Part shown: piece after piece, positions 36,402 to 46,237 of the stretch
How the letters are laid out: the number at the start of each line of letters is the position of its first letter
How positions within the stretch are numbered: position 1 is the first letter of the stretch
Assembly: GCA_041392625.1 (NCBI GenBank)
Contig: JAWKLR010000003.1
Span: 1-64,000 of the forward strand
Direction: 5' to 3'
DNA from: M3007 sp041392625
GTDB lineage: Bacteria; Bacteroidota; Bacteroidia; Chitinophagales; Saprospiraceae
Length of the DNA stretch: 64,000 bases
Program-made: the position numbers and the translations under genes
Notes under the pieces: generated by a model
The model's database searches: none
What the model was told of the DNA's origin: nothing
The model's input: only the letters and a program-made list of their open reading frames with translations

Positions 36402-38456
36402 CTAAACTTTCCAAAGTCGCAGGAAAAGGGTCTCCAGTGCCAGAAAGAGCAAGGCGAAGATCAGGCACCACCGCCACAGGACGATGCCCTGGTTCTGCTC
36501 GTCAACAACCTGAGTAAAGTTTGCCTCTGCATTTTCACTCAGCAGGCGCATATTGGGTTGTAGTTTTTCCGACAACTCTTCATCGCTGAAATAATGCAGA
36601 TCACTTTCCTTGCGGTCAAAATTGAATGCAAATTCGGCTAAAAGCGAATCCTGGTTTAACTGCAAGGCATACCAACCTGAGCCATCAATCTGCTTACCCG
36701 GATTCAGCAGGACTTTTTGCCCTAAAATGCGTTGCTCGGGAATGAATTCCTGTTGGCTGGCTTTCCCGGAGGCATTTGTAGATTCACGTAGTTTTAATTT
36801 GTAGATCGTCTCTCCGGTAGCTGAAACTAAATGCGGGGCTTCAAGCACCTCATCTTTACCAATGATATATGCCAGTGGACCGGATTTACTTCCAGCCACC
36901 GCCATTTTGAACAGCATCGGAACAAAGATTTCCCCGTTTTTCACCAAGTCTCCGGCTTGCTCATTTAAGGGGGCTGCATATAAATACATAGCGCCTTCAC
37001 CAGCCGCATATTTCATGAGCAAGATGCTGCCGTCGCGGTAGGTGAGAATCGGTTCGCCGGTACCCGTTGGAATGAGGTAATTTCCGGTTGTGCCCGGAAG
37101 GCGCAGGTTTGCACTTTTGTTTAAAAATACATCCTGAAATACAAACTCCTGGGTGTTGATCTGACTTGCCTGACGGGCGGTTGCATCAAATCCACCCAGT
37201 GCAGGGGCATTGAAGGACTGCATCATGCCGGCATAAGCATTCAAATCTGCATTTGCGGCGGGAAAAACCATGACGTTTCCACCATTATCTGCAAACCGTT
37301 TGAGTTCCTGACCCAAACCGGAAGAAATACTGGGAAGCTCATTCAGGATGATCAACTGGTAATCGCCAAATTTGGAATAATCCAGTGCGTTGGCCTCCGC
37401 CTGATCACAGCGGAAATAGCGAGCACCCGTAAAGGCTTTGGTTATGTGTTGGTTGCTGCCTCCATTGTTGATGGCAAGTACCTGAACCTGTTCGGCTACG
37501 TAAAAGTTGATAAAATAGTCGTCGTCAAAATGTACCGGATAATCCGAAATTGAAAGTTTGGCTTCATGCCAACCTGGATGAAGAATGGTAAAACTTACAG
37601 TATCCATTCGGGTTGCCCGCGGAGGTATTTGCACAGACCCAACCGGTTTGGTTTGCTGATCGTGTGTAAAACTCAGACGGACTTCCTCGGCATCCTCATC
37701 GCCCCGGTTGCTTAATTGGACGAGCAATCGGGCTGGCTGATTCAGGATTTGTACCGGACTTTCAAACCAGGCACTGTCGATGGAAATGTTGTTTTCCTGC
37801 ACAGCCCGCATAGGAACCAATTGAATCTCGGTAAGGGTATCCTGGATTTGTTCCAGATCACTGGTACTCTTTTGAAAATCGGATAAAACATAAGCGATCT
37901 GGTTGTCGGCTTTTCCTGTACTTAGGCATTGCTTTTGCCGAACTACGACCTTTGAAAGGTCTTTGGTAGCAGGGCTGATGCCAATTTCTTCAATCCGGTT
38001 CAGGGCATCTTCCTGACTGATCAACCGCTGGTCGCGTCCTTCAAAATCATTGGTAAGGATCTGAAACCGATCACTCACAGCATATGCCTGGACGATATCG
38101 CGGGCGCGTTGTTTGGAGAGTTCAAGCAGCTGTGCATCTTTTGCCAGGGCCTCCATGCTGAAGGAATTGTCGATATAGATACTAACCGCCTGATCGCCCC
38201 GTTTGACGGAATCTGATTTTGGTAAAAAGGGTTGGGCAAATGCCAGAACCAAAAACAAAATGGCAAGGCATCGCATCAACAACACCATCAGGTTACGCAG
38301 TTTTTGCCTGTTCGAACTTTCTTCTTTTACCTCTTTCAGAAAACGGACGTTTGTAAAATACACCCGCTTAAACCGCCTGAAATAAAACAGGTGAATGATA
38401 ATCGGTATTGCAAGGGTAGCAAGTGCAAAAAGAAAAGCCGGAAACAGAAATTGCAT
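36402..38456 (-). CDS. BatA-type double-membrane-segment protein
   Basis: A 684-residue membrane protein. The N-terminus (FLFPAFLFALATLAIPIIIHLFYFRRFKRVYFTNVRFLKEV) is the BatA N-terminal double-span domain, with a second span near residues 57-80. A von Willebrand A-like domain follows (AVSIYIDNSFSME, near residue 90). Then come beta-rich segments, a glutamine-amidotransferase-like fold (about 320-400) and a C-terminal span (LFALLFLALETLFL). Such proteins occur in Bacteroidota near MoxR/bat genes and were linked to aerotolerance, but the role is unproven. None of those partners is near. Confidence 0.85.
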   Translation of the reverse strand: MQFLFPAFLFALATLAIPIIIHLFYFRRFKRVYFTNVRFLKEVKEESSNRQKLRNLMVLLMRCLAILFLVLAFAQPFLPKSDSVKRGDQAVSIYIDNSFSMEALAKDAQLLELSKQRARDIVQAYAVSDRFQILTNDFEGRDQRLISQEDALNRIEEIGISPATKDLSKVVVRQKQCLSTGKADNQIAYVLSDFQKSTSDLEQIQDTLTEIQLVPMRAVQENNISIDSAWFESPVQILNQPARLLVQLSNRGDEDAEEVRLSFTHDQQTKPVGSVQIPPRATRMDTVSFTILHPGWHEAKLSISDYPVHFDDDYFINFYVAEQVQVLAINNGGSNQHITKAFTGARYFRCDQAEANALDYSKFGDYQLIILNELPSISSGLGQELKRFADNGGNVMVFPAANADLNAYAGMMQSFNAPALGGFDATARQASQINTQEFVFQDVFLNKSANLRLPGTTGNYLIPTGTGEPILTYRDGSILLMKYAAGEGAMYLYAAPLNEQAGDLVKNGEIFVPMLFKMAVAGSKSGPLAYIIGKDEVLEAPHLVSATGETIYKLKLRESTNASGKASQQEFIPEQRILGQKVLLNPGKQIDGSGWYALQLNQDSLLAEFAFNFDRKESDLHYFSDEELSEKLQPNMRLLSENAEANFTQVVDEQNQGIVLWRWCLIFALLFLALETLFLRLWKV

Positions 38457-38758
38457 AAATGTTATGGGTTGAATTGTTTACTGGATTCCTGATAGCAATC
38501 AATAAACAAACGCTGTAACGTTTTCGAGGTTCAGGTTCTCAAATAGGTATTCAGAATGTGGTATTAAACCGAATCCCTAACTAAACGGTAAAATCCGCTT
38601 TTTGATCTGGCAAATTTGGTGAAATTCGGCGAAAGGTACGAAGGTGGATATGAAAAACACGAAAGTCCATTCAAACCGTCAAAAATTTGTCTTCTTTTTT
38701 CGCACTACTTACCTTTGAGCACAATCTAATCCATCCATTCTCAAAAACTTATTTACTC
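38457..38758. other. Divergent promoter region (BatA-type gene and thyA)
   Basis: This is a 302-base gap between divergent genes. It contains the well-formed thyA promoter at 38686-38717. No other feature is recognised. Confidence 0.5.
38686..38717 (+). promoter_or_regulatory. Promoter of thyA
   Basis: TTTG at 38686-38689, a 20-base spacer and TACCTTTG at 38710-38717 give a near-ideal Bacteroidota promoter, about 41 bases before the thyA ATG. Confidence 0.65.
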
Positions 38759-39553
38759 ATGCGTGCTTACCTCGATTTGTTGCAACATATTTTGGATCAT
38801 GGGACCGATAAAAGTGACCGAACCGGCACCGGTACCCGCAGTGTATTTGGCTATCAGATGCGCTTTGATCTTCAGGAGGGATTTCCGCTTGTGACCACCA
38901 AGAAGGTGCACCTCAAAAGTGTCATTCACGAGTTATTGTGGTTTTTACAAGGTGATACCAATATTGGGTATCTCAAGGAGCATGGAGTTTCTATCTGGGA
39001 CGAGTGGGCGAACGCCGATGGAGATCTGGGGCCAGTGTATGGAAAACAGTGGCGGAGTTGGACTGCCGCGGATGGAAAGGTCATTGATCAGATCACAGAT
39101 TTGGTGAACACCATCAAAACCAATCCGGATAGTCGGCGCATGATTGTAAGTGCCTGGAATGTGGGTGAGTTGCCCCAAATGGCTCTGGCGCCCTGCCATT
39201 GCCTTTTTCAGTTTTATGTTGCAGATGGTAAGTTATCCTGTCAATTGTATCAGCGCAGTGCCGATGTATTTCTGGGGGTACCCTTTAACATCGCATCGTA
39301 TGCCTTGCTCACCATGATGCTGGCACAGGTGTGTGGCCTGGAGGCTGGTACCTTCGTGCACAGTTTCGGCGATGTCCATATTTACAGCAACCATATGGAA
39401 CAAGTGAACCGTCAACTGAGTCGTGAACCGCGTCCGCTTCCTCAGATGAAAATCAACCCGGCTGTTCAGGATATTTTTGGATTCACCTACGAAGACTTTG
39501 AATTGTTGAACTACGATCCGCATCCCGGGATTAAGGCGCCGGTTGCGGTGTAG
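38759..39553 (+). CDS. thyA: Thymidylate synthase
   Basis: It makes dTMP from dUMP using methylenetetrahydrofolate. It is 264 residues, full length. RTGTGTRSVFGYQMRF near the start, the active-site cysteine in LAPCHCLFQFYV, QRSADVFLGVPFNIASYA and HIYSNHMEQ are all as in ThyA. The ATG at 38759 is used; the frame extends 72 bases upstream but that part lies before or within the promoter. The usual neighbour folA (dihydrofolate reductase) is not here. Confidence 0.97.
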   Translation: MRAYLDLLQHILDHGTDKSDRTGTGTRSVFGYQMRFDLQEGFPLVTTKKVHLKSVIHELLWFLQGDTNIGYLKEHGVSIWDEWANADGDLGPVYGKQWRSWTAADGKVIDQITDLVNTIKTNPDSRRMIVSAWNVGELPQMALAPCHCLFQFYVADGKLSCQLYQRSADVFLGVPFNIASYALLTMMLAQVCGLEAGTFVHSFGDVHIYSNHMEQVNRQLSREPRPLPQMKINPAVQDIFGFTYEDFELLNYDPHPGIKAPVAV

Positions 39554-39590
39554 CATGTAAAAAAATGAACCCGATTCGGGCTCTAAAGAA

Positions 39591-39624
39591 AAATGGCCTG
39601 GTGCATCAATGCATCAGGCCATTT
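39591..39624. terminator. Bidirectional terminator between thyA and the E2 gene
   Basis: AAATGGCCTGGTGCAT (39591-39606) pairs with ATGCATCAGGCCATTT (39609-39624), 16 bp with one G-T pair, between convergent genes. The minus-strand side has the better T-rich tail. Confidence 0.75.
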
Positions 39625-39677
39625 AATATTTCTACACGGTTATTGGTCAAACCGAAGTTCTTATTGCAAAAGTTGCA

Positions 39678-40952
39678 TTACAACCACCCCAGGAACGGCT
39701 CCTCCAAAATGGATTTCAGTTCCTTGAGGAATCGCGCAGCATCTGCACCGTTGATTACCCGGTGATCCCAACCGATGGTCATAGGCATCATCAGGCGAGG
39801 CTCAAATTCTGATCCGTTCCAACGAGGCTCGTAATTGGCAGCAGTAATGCTGAGGATGGAAACCTCCGGCCAGTTAACGATGGAAATCATATTGGTTCCG
39901 CCGATACCTCCAATATTCGAGATGGAGAAACTTCCTCCTTCCAGGTCTGTTGGTTTGTTTTTGCCATCCCGTGTCCGCTTAGACAATTCTGAAAGTTCAA
40001 CTGAAATTTCTGTCAGGCTTTTTTTGTCGGCATCCTTGATAACAGGAACAAGCAGCCCACGTGGCGTATCTACGGCGATACCGATGTTGTAATATTTTTT
40101 ATACAAAACAGTCCGGGTCTCCGGATCATAACTGGCATTAAACTGCGGCATTTTACGCAATACGGCACAAACTGCTTTGGCCAAGATCGCAGTAGTAGTC
40201 AGGCTACCACCTTGTTCCTTCACTTGATCTTTATATTGCTGGCGAAGTTCTTCCAGACGGGTAATGTCTGCTTTTTCAGAGATCCATGCGTGTGGGATTG
40301 CATTGAATGCATACACCATGTTATCTGCTGTCAGCACACCAATTCGGCTTTGCTCTTCAGTAACTACCGGTCCGAATTTTTCAAAGTTGGGAAGTGGTTT
40401 GTGAGCCATTGCACCTCCTGTTGCTCCACCACCCGTGTTCATGCGTTTCTTCACATGCTCCAGGACGTCTTTGTAGGAAATTCTGGATGCCCCTTCAGCC
40501 GGACGAACATCGGAAAGATTGATTCCAAACTCTTTGGCGCGTTTACGGGCAAGCGGACTGGCACGCAGCCCGTCTTTTCCACTAGGGGCACTGGCCTGAC
40601 TGGGTTCCGGTGCCGGCGTAGGTGCTGGTGCTGCGGCTGTTGTGGCAACTGGCTTTTCTTCAGCAACCGGTGGCGGGGCAGGAGCCTCTTCTTTGGCTGC
40701 AGGAGCATCGCCTCCTCCACTTTGTTTCATCCGCAGGATGGGTGTGCCATCGGTCACATCATCACCTACTTTTACCAGGATTTCTTCAATGGTACCTGCA
40801 GCATCAATGGGCATTTCTGCATCTACTTTATCGGTACCTACAATGAGAACAATTTGCTCGTCCTGCACCTCATCTCCGGGTTGAACGAGTATCTCAAGCA
40901 CTTTGCCGGTGACATCATCACCGAGCGACGGAAGTTTATATTCGTATGTCAT
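39678..40952 (-). CDS. 2-oxo acid dehydrogenase E2 (dihydrolipoyl acyltransferase)
   Basis: A 424-residue core subunit that carries acyl groups on a lipoyl arm. One lipoyl domain (residues 1-77) has the lipoylated lysine in GTDKVDAEM. An Ala/Pro-rich linker follows, then a peripheral-subunit-binding domain (LRASPLARKRAKEFGI, near 128-165). The acyltransferase domain ends in the catalytic IGWDHRVINGADAARFL. Whether it serves pyruvate or branched-chain substrates cannot be told. Two E1 genes on the same strand, at 46238-48916 and 51722-54127, are possible partners. No E3 gene is in the window. Confidence 0.93.
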   Translation of the reverse strand: MTYEYKLPSLGDDVTGKVLEILVQPGDEVQDEQIVLIVGTDKVDAEMPIDAAGTIEEILVKVGDDVTDGTPILRMKQSGGGDAPAAKEEAPAPPPVAEEKPVATTAAAPAPTPAPEPSQASAPSGKDGLRASPLARKRAKEFGINLSDVRPAEGASRISYKDVLEHVKKRMNTGGGATGGAMAHKPLPNFEKFGPVVTEEQSRIGVLTADNMVYAFNAIPHAWISEKADITRLEELRQQYKDQVKEQGGSLTTTAILAKAVCAVLRKMPQFNASYDPETRTVLYKKYYNIGIAVDTPRGLLVPVIKDADKKSLTEISVELSELSKRTRDGKNKPTDLEGGSFSISNIGGIGGTNMISIVNWPEVSILSITAANYEPRWNGSEFEPRLMMPMTIGWDHRVINGADAARFLKELKSILEEPFLGWL

Positions 40953-41108
40953 ATCTTACAATTAACCCGGCAAATATGGGGCAAGTTTACGGGAATACAA
41001 ACTGCTGGGCGGTCGAAAACCAGGTCCCGGCATAATTTTCTCATCTCAGTGCGTATTCCGTTAAATTTCGATTTGAAATGAATCCCCTTTTTTCAAAAAT
41101 ACACGCAC

Positions 41109-42797
41109 CTAAAAATTTCCATGCCGCAAAATAGAGTACATCAACCGGAGTGCGAGCAGGCCGGATAAAACGAAGCCACCTACACCGAGCACCGGCATGT
41201 CTTTGTAATGTGGGGCTACATCCGCGATTACCAGAAGTGCAGAGCTTACCAGCAAGGCAACAAGAAGCAGGGTGAATGAGATGCGGTTTGAAACGGTTTC
41301 CAGTTTCCGTAGCAGCGGTTCCATTCCTTTGTGCTCAAACTCGATGTGGAGTTTGCCCTTTTTTAGTTTGCTTACAATTTCGCCAACATCCTCGGGGAGT
41401 TTGGCGGAAAGTTTGTAGAGGGCAAGTCCGGTTTGACCCAAACGTGCCATGATTTTTTGCGGAGCAAATTTCTTTGCCAACAGCCTTTTGACGAAGGGAG
41501 CGATATTAGCAATGATATTGTACTTCGGATCCAGCGCCAGTCCAACTCCTTCGATAATCACCAGGGCCTTGAGCAGCAATAATAAGTTGGAAGGTACTTT
41601 GATTTTATAGGTAAAAAAGAGGTTGTTGAGTGTTGCAATCACCTCGGTCCCTTCCATGTTTTCCAGGGTAATTTCAGAGTATTCTTCAAAAAACTCTATG
41701 ATCTCGTATTCCAGTTGTTTGTCGTCAATCTTTTCCCGATCCCAACTCATGCTTTTCAGGGCTTTCTTCAAGCCTTCAACATCCTGTTCGTGGATGGTGA
41801 GGAGTAAGTCTGCCAGGAGTTCTTTATCTGCTTCAATCACCGTACCCATCATGCCATAATCGATGAAGCACACGCGGGTGTCGGGCAAGATAAAGATGTT
41901 GCCGGGATGTGGGTCTGCATGAAAGAATCCATGCTCAAAAACCTGTTGGAAATACAGGTTAATGCCTTTGAGGGCGAGTTTTGGGCCGTCCAGACCTATT
42001 TTTTCCAGGTTTTTCAGGTCAGTTATTTTCAGCCCGTCTATGTATTCCATACAGAGCACCTTATCGGTGGTGTATTCCGGGTAGGCTTTGGGAACATAGA
42101 TGTCCTTATTGTCGCTGAAGTACCGGCTAAACTTGTTCAGGTTAGCCATCTCCAGGGTAAACCGGAGTTCTTTTCGAATGCTTTTTTCAAACATCTTAAC
42201 CAACTCAATCGGCTGAAATGCACCTACAGAGGGAAAGTTGTTTTCGAGTAGACGTGCCAGACTTTTTAGGATGGCAATGTCTTCTTCAATGGTAATTGAA
42301 ATTCCCGGGCGTTGTACCTTAAGTACAACTTCCTGTCCATCTTTCAGACGTGCCCGGTGCACCTGTGCCATGGAGGCAGATGCGATGGCTTCCGGGTTGA
42401 AGTAATCAAATACTTCCTCAACCGGTTTGCCATAAGCGACGTGCAGTATATCCCGGATGGCTTTTTCAGGGACCGGTTTTGCCTGGTCCTGAAATTTTTC
42501 CAGTTCCTCCAGCAATTCTTCCGGAAGAATATCCGGACGATTGGCCATGATTTGTGCAAACTTGATGTAGGTAGGTCCGAGCTCCTGACAAACCAGGCGG
42601 ATGCGCTCGTATCGGGTAAATTCCAGCACCGAACGCCCGTCGCGTTTGGACAGGAGCCTGCTGGTGGCACCTTTCAGTCGGTTAAAAGGTGGATGTGCCA
42701 CAACATCTTCAAAGCCATATTTCAACAAGACTCCGATGACCTTTTCATATCGGCGGAGTAAGGAAGGGCTTCTTTTTTCTTTGTGGGTATCTGTCAT
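41109..42797 (-). CDS. UbiB/ABC1 family atypical kinase-like protein
   Basis: A 562-residue UbiB-family protein. The N-terminal family motif KxGQ reads KFAQ (in LGPTYIKFAQIMANRPDIL). The A-rich loop is ASASMAQVHRARL, then the VVLKVQRPGI lysine, the catalytic HADPHPGN and the metal-binding FIDYGMMG. Two C-terminal membrane spans (about 505-550) anchor it. Family members support quinone or isoprenoid lipid pathways. The ATG at 42797 is chosen over a TTG 21 bases upstream. Confidence 0.9.
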   Translation of the reverse strand: MTDTHKEKRSPSLLRRYEKVIGVLLKYGFEDVVAHPPFNRLKGATSRLLSKRDGRSVLEFTRYERIRLVCQELGPTYIKFAQIMANRPDILPEELLEELEKFQDQAKPVPEKAIRDILHVAYGKPVEEVFDYFNPEAIASASMAQVHRARLKDGQEVVLKVQRPGISITIEEDIAILKSLARLLENNFPSVGAFQPIELVKMFEKSIRKELRFTLEMANLNKFSRYFSDNKDIYVPKAYPEYTTDKVLCMEYIDGLKITDLKNLEKIGLDGPKLALKGINLYFQQVFEHGFFHADPHPGNIFILPDTRVCFIDYGMMGTVIEADKELLADLLLTIHEQDVEGLKKALKSMSWDREKIDDKQLEYEIIEFFEEYSEITLENMEGTEVIATLNNLFFTYKIKVPSNLLLLLKALVIIEGVGLALDPKYNIIANIAPFVKRLLAKKFAPQKIMARLGQTGLALYKLSAKLPEDVGEIVSKLKKGKLHIEFEHKGMEPLLRKLETVSNRISFTLLLVALLVSSALLVIADVAPHYKDMPVLGVGGFVLSGLLALRLMYSILRHGNF

Positions 42798-42923
42798 CAC
42801 TAGGTTACCGGTGTTCAATTAGTTAACATCCAATATAGAAACAAGTTGCGATCAATTTTAAAAATGCTCCCAATTAGGCTTTTAAATCCTACAAGTGGTA
42901 AAGTTACCGGTTTTAATAAAAGT

Positions 42924-42953
42924 GGCCGCGCAGAACCAAAATTCTGCGCGGCC
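42924..42953 (-). terminator. Terminator of the coiled-coil protein gene
   Basis: GGCCGCGCAGAA (42924-42935) and TTCTGCGCGGCC (42942-42953) form a perfect 12-bp GC-rich stem followed on the minus strand by ACTTTTATT. Confidence 0.85.
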
Positions 42954-42974
42954 TAAAAGCATTTGGTTAGGACC

Positions 42975-43586
42975 TTAGTTAAACACTTCTTTGAACGCAT
43001 TTTTCATGTGGTCAAATGCTTCGGTCAACTCCTTCGCTACAACATCGAGCTTGGCTCGCGCTTCATCCTGTGCACTTAGCTTCTCCTTCAGGTCGCCTAT
43101 TGCTTCCTTCAGTTCTGTCTTCTGTTGAACTCTGGTTTCTTCATCATCAAAGTTGCCGAGGGCCAGTCCGATCCGGTAAGCATCCAGCTTGCCTTTCAGT
43201 TCGTCCAGGAACACCTGCAAAGCATCTTCTACTTCGCCGTAGTGTTCGGTAATGGTTTGTTCGAGCTGATAGATTGCATTCAGGATTGCTTCCTTTTGTT
43301 CGTCAAATGCTTCCTTTGTTTCTGCAGCTTCTTCCTGTAGTCTGAATTCCAAATCCTCAAATTTGGCTTTCAGAAGGCTACGGTCTTCATGAAACTGGTT
43401 TTCAACCTGCTGAAAATCCCGTTTCTTTTCCTGTAAGAACTGGTTCATTCGTTTGCGTTCTTGTAGGAACGTATCCTTGAATTCCGCTTTGCCCAGTGCG
43501 AGTTGCACATCCAGTTCTTCCACAAAGGCGCGGATTTGGTTGAATTTCTTTTTGCCCATAGCGAGCATTTCTTCTTGTATTGTCAT
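42975..43586 (-). CDS. Coiled-coil protein of unknown function
   Basis: A 203-residue, charged, almost wholly helical protein with heptad-like Leu/Phe spacing throughout (for example KFEDLEFRLQEEAAETKEAF). It has no signal peptide or membrane span. The ATG at 43586 is chosen; an in-frame upstream start would add 15 residues. The last 30 residues (VAKELTEAFDHMKNAFKEVF) look like an amphipathic helix. No family recognised. It has its own strong terminator, suggesting good expression. Confidence 0.65.
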   Translation of the reverse strand: MTIQEEMLAMGKKKFNQIRAFVEELDVQLALGKAEFKDTFLQERKRMNQFLQEKKRDFQQVENQFHEDRSLLKAKFEDLEFRLQEEAAETKEAFDEQKEAILNAIYQLEQTITEHYGEVEDALQVFLDELKGKLDAYRIGLALGNFDDEETRVQQKTELKEAIGDLKEKLSAQDEARAKLDVVAKELTEAFDHMKNAFKEVFN

Positions 43587-43688
43587 GGCGTGTATGTTTA
43601 ATTGTTCTATTTTCTCACTATAAATATTCACTTATTTTCCAGCGGAAAGCAATGATTAAAATCAATAAATGGAGTAATATTGCCACCT

Positions 43689-44720
43689 ATGGAAAAGAAC
43701 GGAACTCAAGGCATTCGCTATCGCGTCAAACCCGGCAGTCTGGGCAATTTTTATCAGGAATCTTACGAATTGCCGGCACTGGAAACAGGCTTTGCCCGGA
43801 TTCGCGTAAAAGCAATCGGACTCAATTTTGCAGATATTTTTGCTGCCCAGGGCCTCTATAAAGCTGCTCCAAAGGATGCATTTACTCCGGGACTGGAATA
43901 TGCCGGAATCGTTGAGTCTGTGGCTGATGGTGTTCAGGATTTCAAGCCCGGCGATCGGGTGATGGGGGTGATCCGTTTTGGTGCGTACAGTTCGCATGTG
44001 GACACGGATGCCCGATATCTGGTTCATTTGCCCGATTCCTGGGATTTTGAAACCGGAGCGGCATATCCTGTACAAACCATTACAGCCTATTATGGCATGC
44101 TCACCCTGGGGGCGCTGAAGCCGGGACAAACCATGCTCATCCACAGCGCAGCAGGTGGGGTAGGGCTGCAGGCATTGAAAATAGCCAAGGCCATGGGCTG
44201 TTATACCATAGGTACTATTGGATCTGAATCCAAAAAGAAATTTACGGAAGAACAGGGTTGTGCCCGGGTTTTGGTCCGCGGAGAATCGTTTGAAAGTGAT
44301 CTGCGTTCTGCCCTGGAGGATCGAGATCTCCATTTAGTGATGGACTCAATTGGTGGCGACTATTTCAGTATTCCGTATCGTCTGCTTGCTCCAATGGGCA
44401 GGGTCGTGGTATACGGATCTGCCCGATATGCTACCCGGACGGATAAACCCAATAAACTCCATATGTTGTACCACTATTTTCGTAGGCCAAAAATTGACCC
44501 GCAGACCTTGCCTGAACGGAACAAGGGGCTGCTTGGCTTCAATCTTATTTGGTTGTACAATCAGGTGGGCCTCATGCATGAAGTGCTGAAGGAATTGGAA
44601 GCGCTTCAACTGGAACCTCCTTATGTGGGGCACCGATTTCAGTTTGATGAACTTCCCGATGCCTTGCGCTTGTTTCAAAGCGGCAAAACGATGGGGAAAG
44701 TAGTTGTGCTGGTGGATTAG
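43689..44720 (+). CDS. Zinc-independent quinone oxidoreductase-like MDR protein
   Basis: A 343-residue medium-chain dehydrogenase/reductase. The GroES-like half has KAIGLNFADIFAAQGLY and PGLEYAGIVESV; the nucleotide-binding half has the AAGGVGLQALKIAKAMG motif for NADPH. No zinc-ligand cysteines are seen, as in quinone oxidoreductases and VAT-1-like proteins. The LHMLYHYFRRPKIDPQ insert is like that of the VAT-1 branch. The substrate is unknown. It is convergent with the SGNH hydrolase gene. Confidence 0.88.
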   Translation: MEKNGTQGIRYRVKPGSLGNFYQESYELPALETGFARIRVKAIGLNFADIFAAQGLYKAAPKDAFTPGLEYAGIVESVADGVQDFKPGDRVMGVIRFGAYSSHVDTDARYLVHLPDSWDFETGAAYPVQTITAYYGMLTLGALKPGQTMLIHSAAGGVGLQALKIAKAMGCYTIGTIGSESKKKFTEEQGCARVLVRGESFESDLRSALEDRDLHLVMDSIGGDYFSIPYRLLAPMGRVVVYGSARYATRTDKPNKLHMLYHYFRRPKIDPQTLPERNKGLLGFNLIWLYNQVGLMHEVLKELEALQLEPPYVGHRFQFDELPDALRLFQSGKTMGKVVVLVD

Positions 44721-44735
44721 TAGTTTTGACAAGTT

Positions 44736-45479
44736 TTAGCCACGAATCCAACTAAAGAGTTTATTGAAAAAACGAGCAAAACCCGACTTCATGGGATTTT
44801 TGCCTGCCTCCTGGATTGCAAATGGAACTTCCAGGGAACCTGCCTTAAATTGAGCAACCTCCTCCGGGATGTTTTTAGCAATAACCTGTTCAAAAAGCAA
44901 TTGATGCCCCTGGTCATTGAGATGGGTTCCATCTCCGGAGTCAACGGCTTTCAACATACTCCCGTCCGGATTGGCAAGTGGAGTCCATGCATCTATTGCA
45001 AACGGCCCGAAGTCATTTAAAACGCGATCCCGAACCTCCAATTGCACGGCCATTTGTTCCGGAGGCAAGGCTCTTGGTTGTGGTGTACACACCCAGACGA
45101 GGATGCCTTGTGCCAGGGCCTTTTGTGCAATGGATTTAAAATTGCTGATTTGTTCGTCGGCATCGTGCCCTGAAACGGTATCGTTTGATGGCAGGTTTAC
45201 GATTACAGCATCTGGTTGGAATGCGATGGCCTTGCTGATATTGCGCAGCGTGTCAACCAGGGGGCGTGCCCTGAACGGCCCGGCATCGTCCGGGAGCAGT
45301 TGATAGGAGGAGTAGCCTCCTTTGCCCAGGTTCAGTATGTTGCAGCCTGGGAGCAGGGAGTCCAGATGCTGTTTATATCGGGCTACCCAGGCCGTTTCCG
45401 GGCTGGATGCACCAATCCCTTCTGCGGTGGAAGAGCCAATTACAGCAAGCCGAATGGGCTTAACGGATGTAGGATTCAT
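44736..45479 (-). CDS. SGNH/GDSL-type hydrolase
   Basis: A 247-residue esterase-like protein with block I VIGSSTAEGIG (nucleophile serine in GSS), a glycine in LNLGKGGYSS, block III LPSNDTVSG (Asn) and block V DGTHLNDQG with the Asp-His pair. No signal peptide is evident. It is the third gene in a run with aceE and a TonB-like gene, 15 bases after the latter. Substrate unknown: acetyl or acyl esters of sugars or lipids are possible. Confidence 0.85.
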   Translation of the reverse strand: MNPTSVKPIRLAVIGSSTAEGIGASSPETAWVARYKQHLDSLLPGCNILNLGKGGYSSYQLLPDDAGPFRARPLVDTLRNISKAIAFQPDAVIVNLPSNDTVSGHDADEQISNFKSIAQKALAQGILVWVCTPQPRALPPEQMAVQLEVRDRVLNDFGPFAIDAWTPLANPDGSMLKAVDSGDGTHLNDQGHQLLFEQVIAKNIPEEVAQFKAGSLEVPFAIQEAGKNPMKSGFARFFNKLFSWIRG

Positions 45480-45494
45480 TGAGGACAGTGGTGT

Positions 45495-46235
45495 TCATAG
45501 TGCATCAAACGGAACCTCGAGTAGCACCCACCCTGATTGCGGAACGGATTTCTTGACCAATTCGCGGTAAGGCATGTTTTTGACAACTCGTTGTGCCTTT
45601 TTGTCAAACTCAGGTCCAAGACTTTTGATAATCCGGGATTTACCAATTTTGCCTGATTTTTTGACTTTTGCCCTTAAAATTACAATTCCCTGGGTTTTGG
45701 ATGCGCGCATGGAACTTGTGTAATGGATGTGCTTTTTAAAATACGCCATCACTGCATCTTGCTCCTCTGGGGTGCCTGCAAAATTAGTGACTTCATCATC
45801 CGTAAACCGGAAACTTACCGGCAAGTTGAACTGCACACGAACCGGTTGGCCGCGTTGTTCTCCGGGCTTCCATTTTGGCATAGTTGAAATAACCCGGAGT
45901 ACTTCTTCTCCACAACCACCACCAATATCCCGGATAATAACCGGGTTGCTGATGGAGCCATCTTTTTCCACTACAAACCTGGAAACAACTACCCCGGAAA
46001 TACCCTGATCTCTTGCCTCTTTGGGATATTTGAGCTCTTTGCCAAGAAATTTGATCAGCGCATCGTTTCCTCCCGGAAACTCAGGAGTTTTATCCACAGG
46101 CATGAAGCCGGGTGTCTCCTCAGGTGGCAGGGTGTCTTGTTGTGTGCTTAAACTGGTTGCAGCTGCAGTTATGGGCAACAAGAAAAAGGCCAGCCAGTAA
46201 ACCAACCCTAAGAAACGAATTGCTTTTTTTCTCAT
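45495..46235 (-). CDS. TonB C-terminal domain protein
   Basis: A 246-residue exported or membrane-anchored protein with an N-terminal hydrophobic segment (about residues 8-27). The TonB-type domain is PEFPGGNDALIKFL, LKYPKEARDQGISGVVVSRFVVEKDG, MPKWKPGEQRGQPVRVQFNLPVSF. A second, degenerate copy of the domain seems to occupy the C-terminal part (HIHYTSSMRASKTQGIVILRAKVKKSGKI). It begins 2 bases after the aceE stop, so it is in the same transcript. No exbB/exbD is nearby, so it may be structural rather than an energy transducer. Confidence 0.85.
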   Translation of the reverse strand: MRKKAIRFLGLVYWLAFFLLPITAAATSLSTQQDTLPPEETPGFMPVDKTPEFPGGNDALIKFLGKELKYPKEARDQGISGVVVSRFVVEKDGSISNPVIIRDIGGGCGEEVLRVISTMPKWKPGEQRGQPVRVQFNLPVSFRFTDDEVTNFAGTPEEQDAVMAYFKKHIHYTSSMRASKTQGIVILRAKVKKSGKIGKSRIIKSLGPEFDKKAQRVVKNMPYRELVKKSVPQSGWVLLEVPFDAL

Positions 46236-46237
46236 AA

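Noticed and set aside
40212..41081. Plus-strand open frame of 289 codons
   Set aside because: It is the antisense shadow of the E2 gene: Cys-, His- and Phe-rich with no family resemblance.
43662..44333. Minus-strand open frame of 223 codons
   Set aside because: It is antisense to the MDR oxidoreductase, whose motifs are clear on the plus strand.
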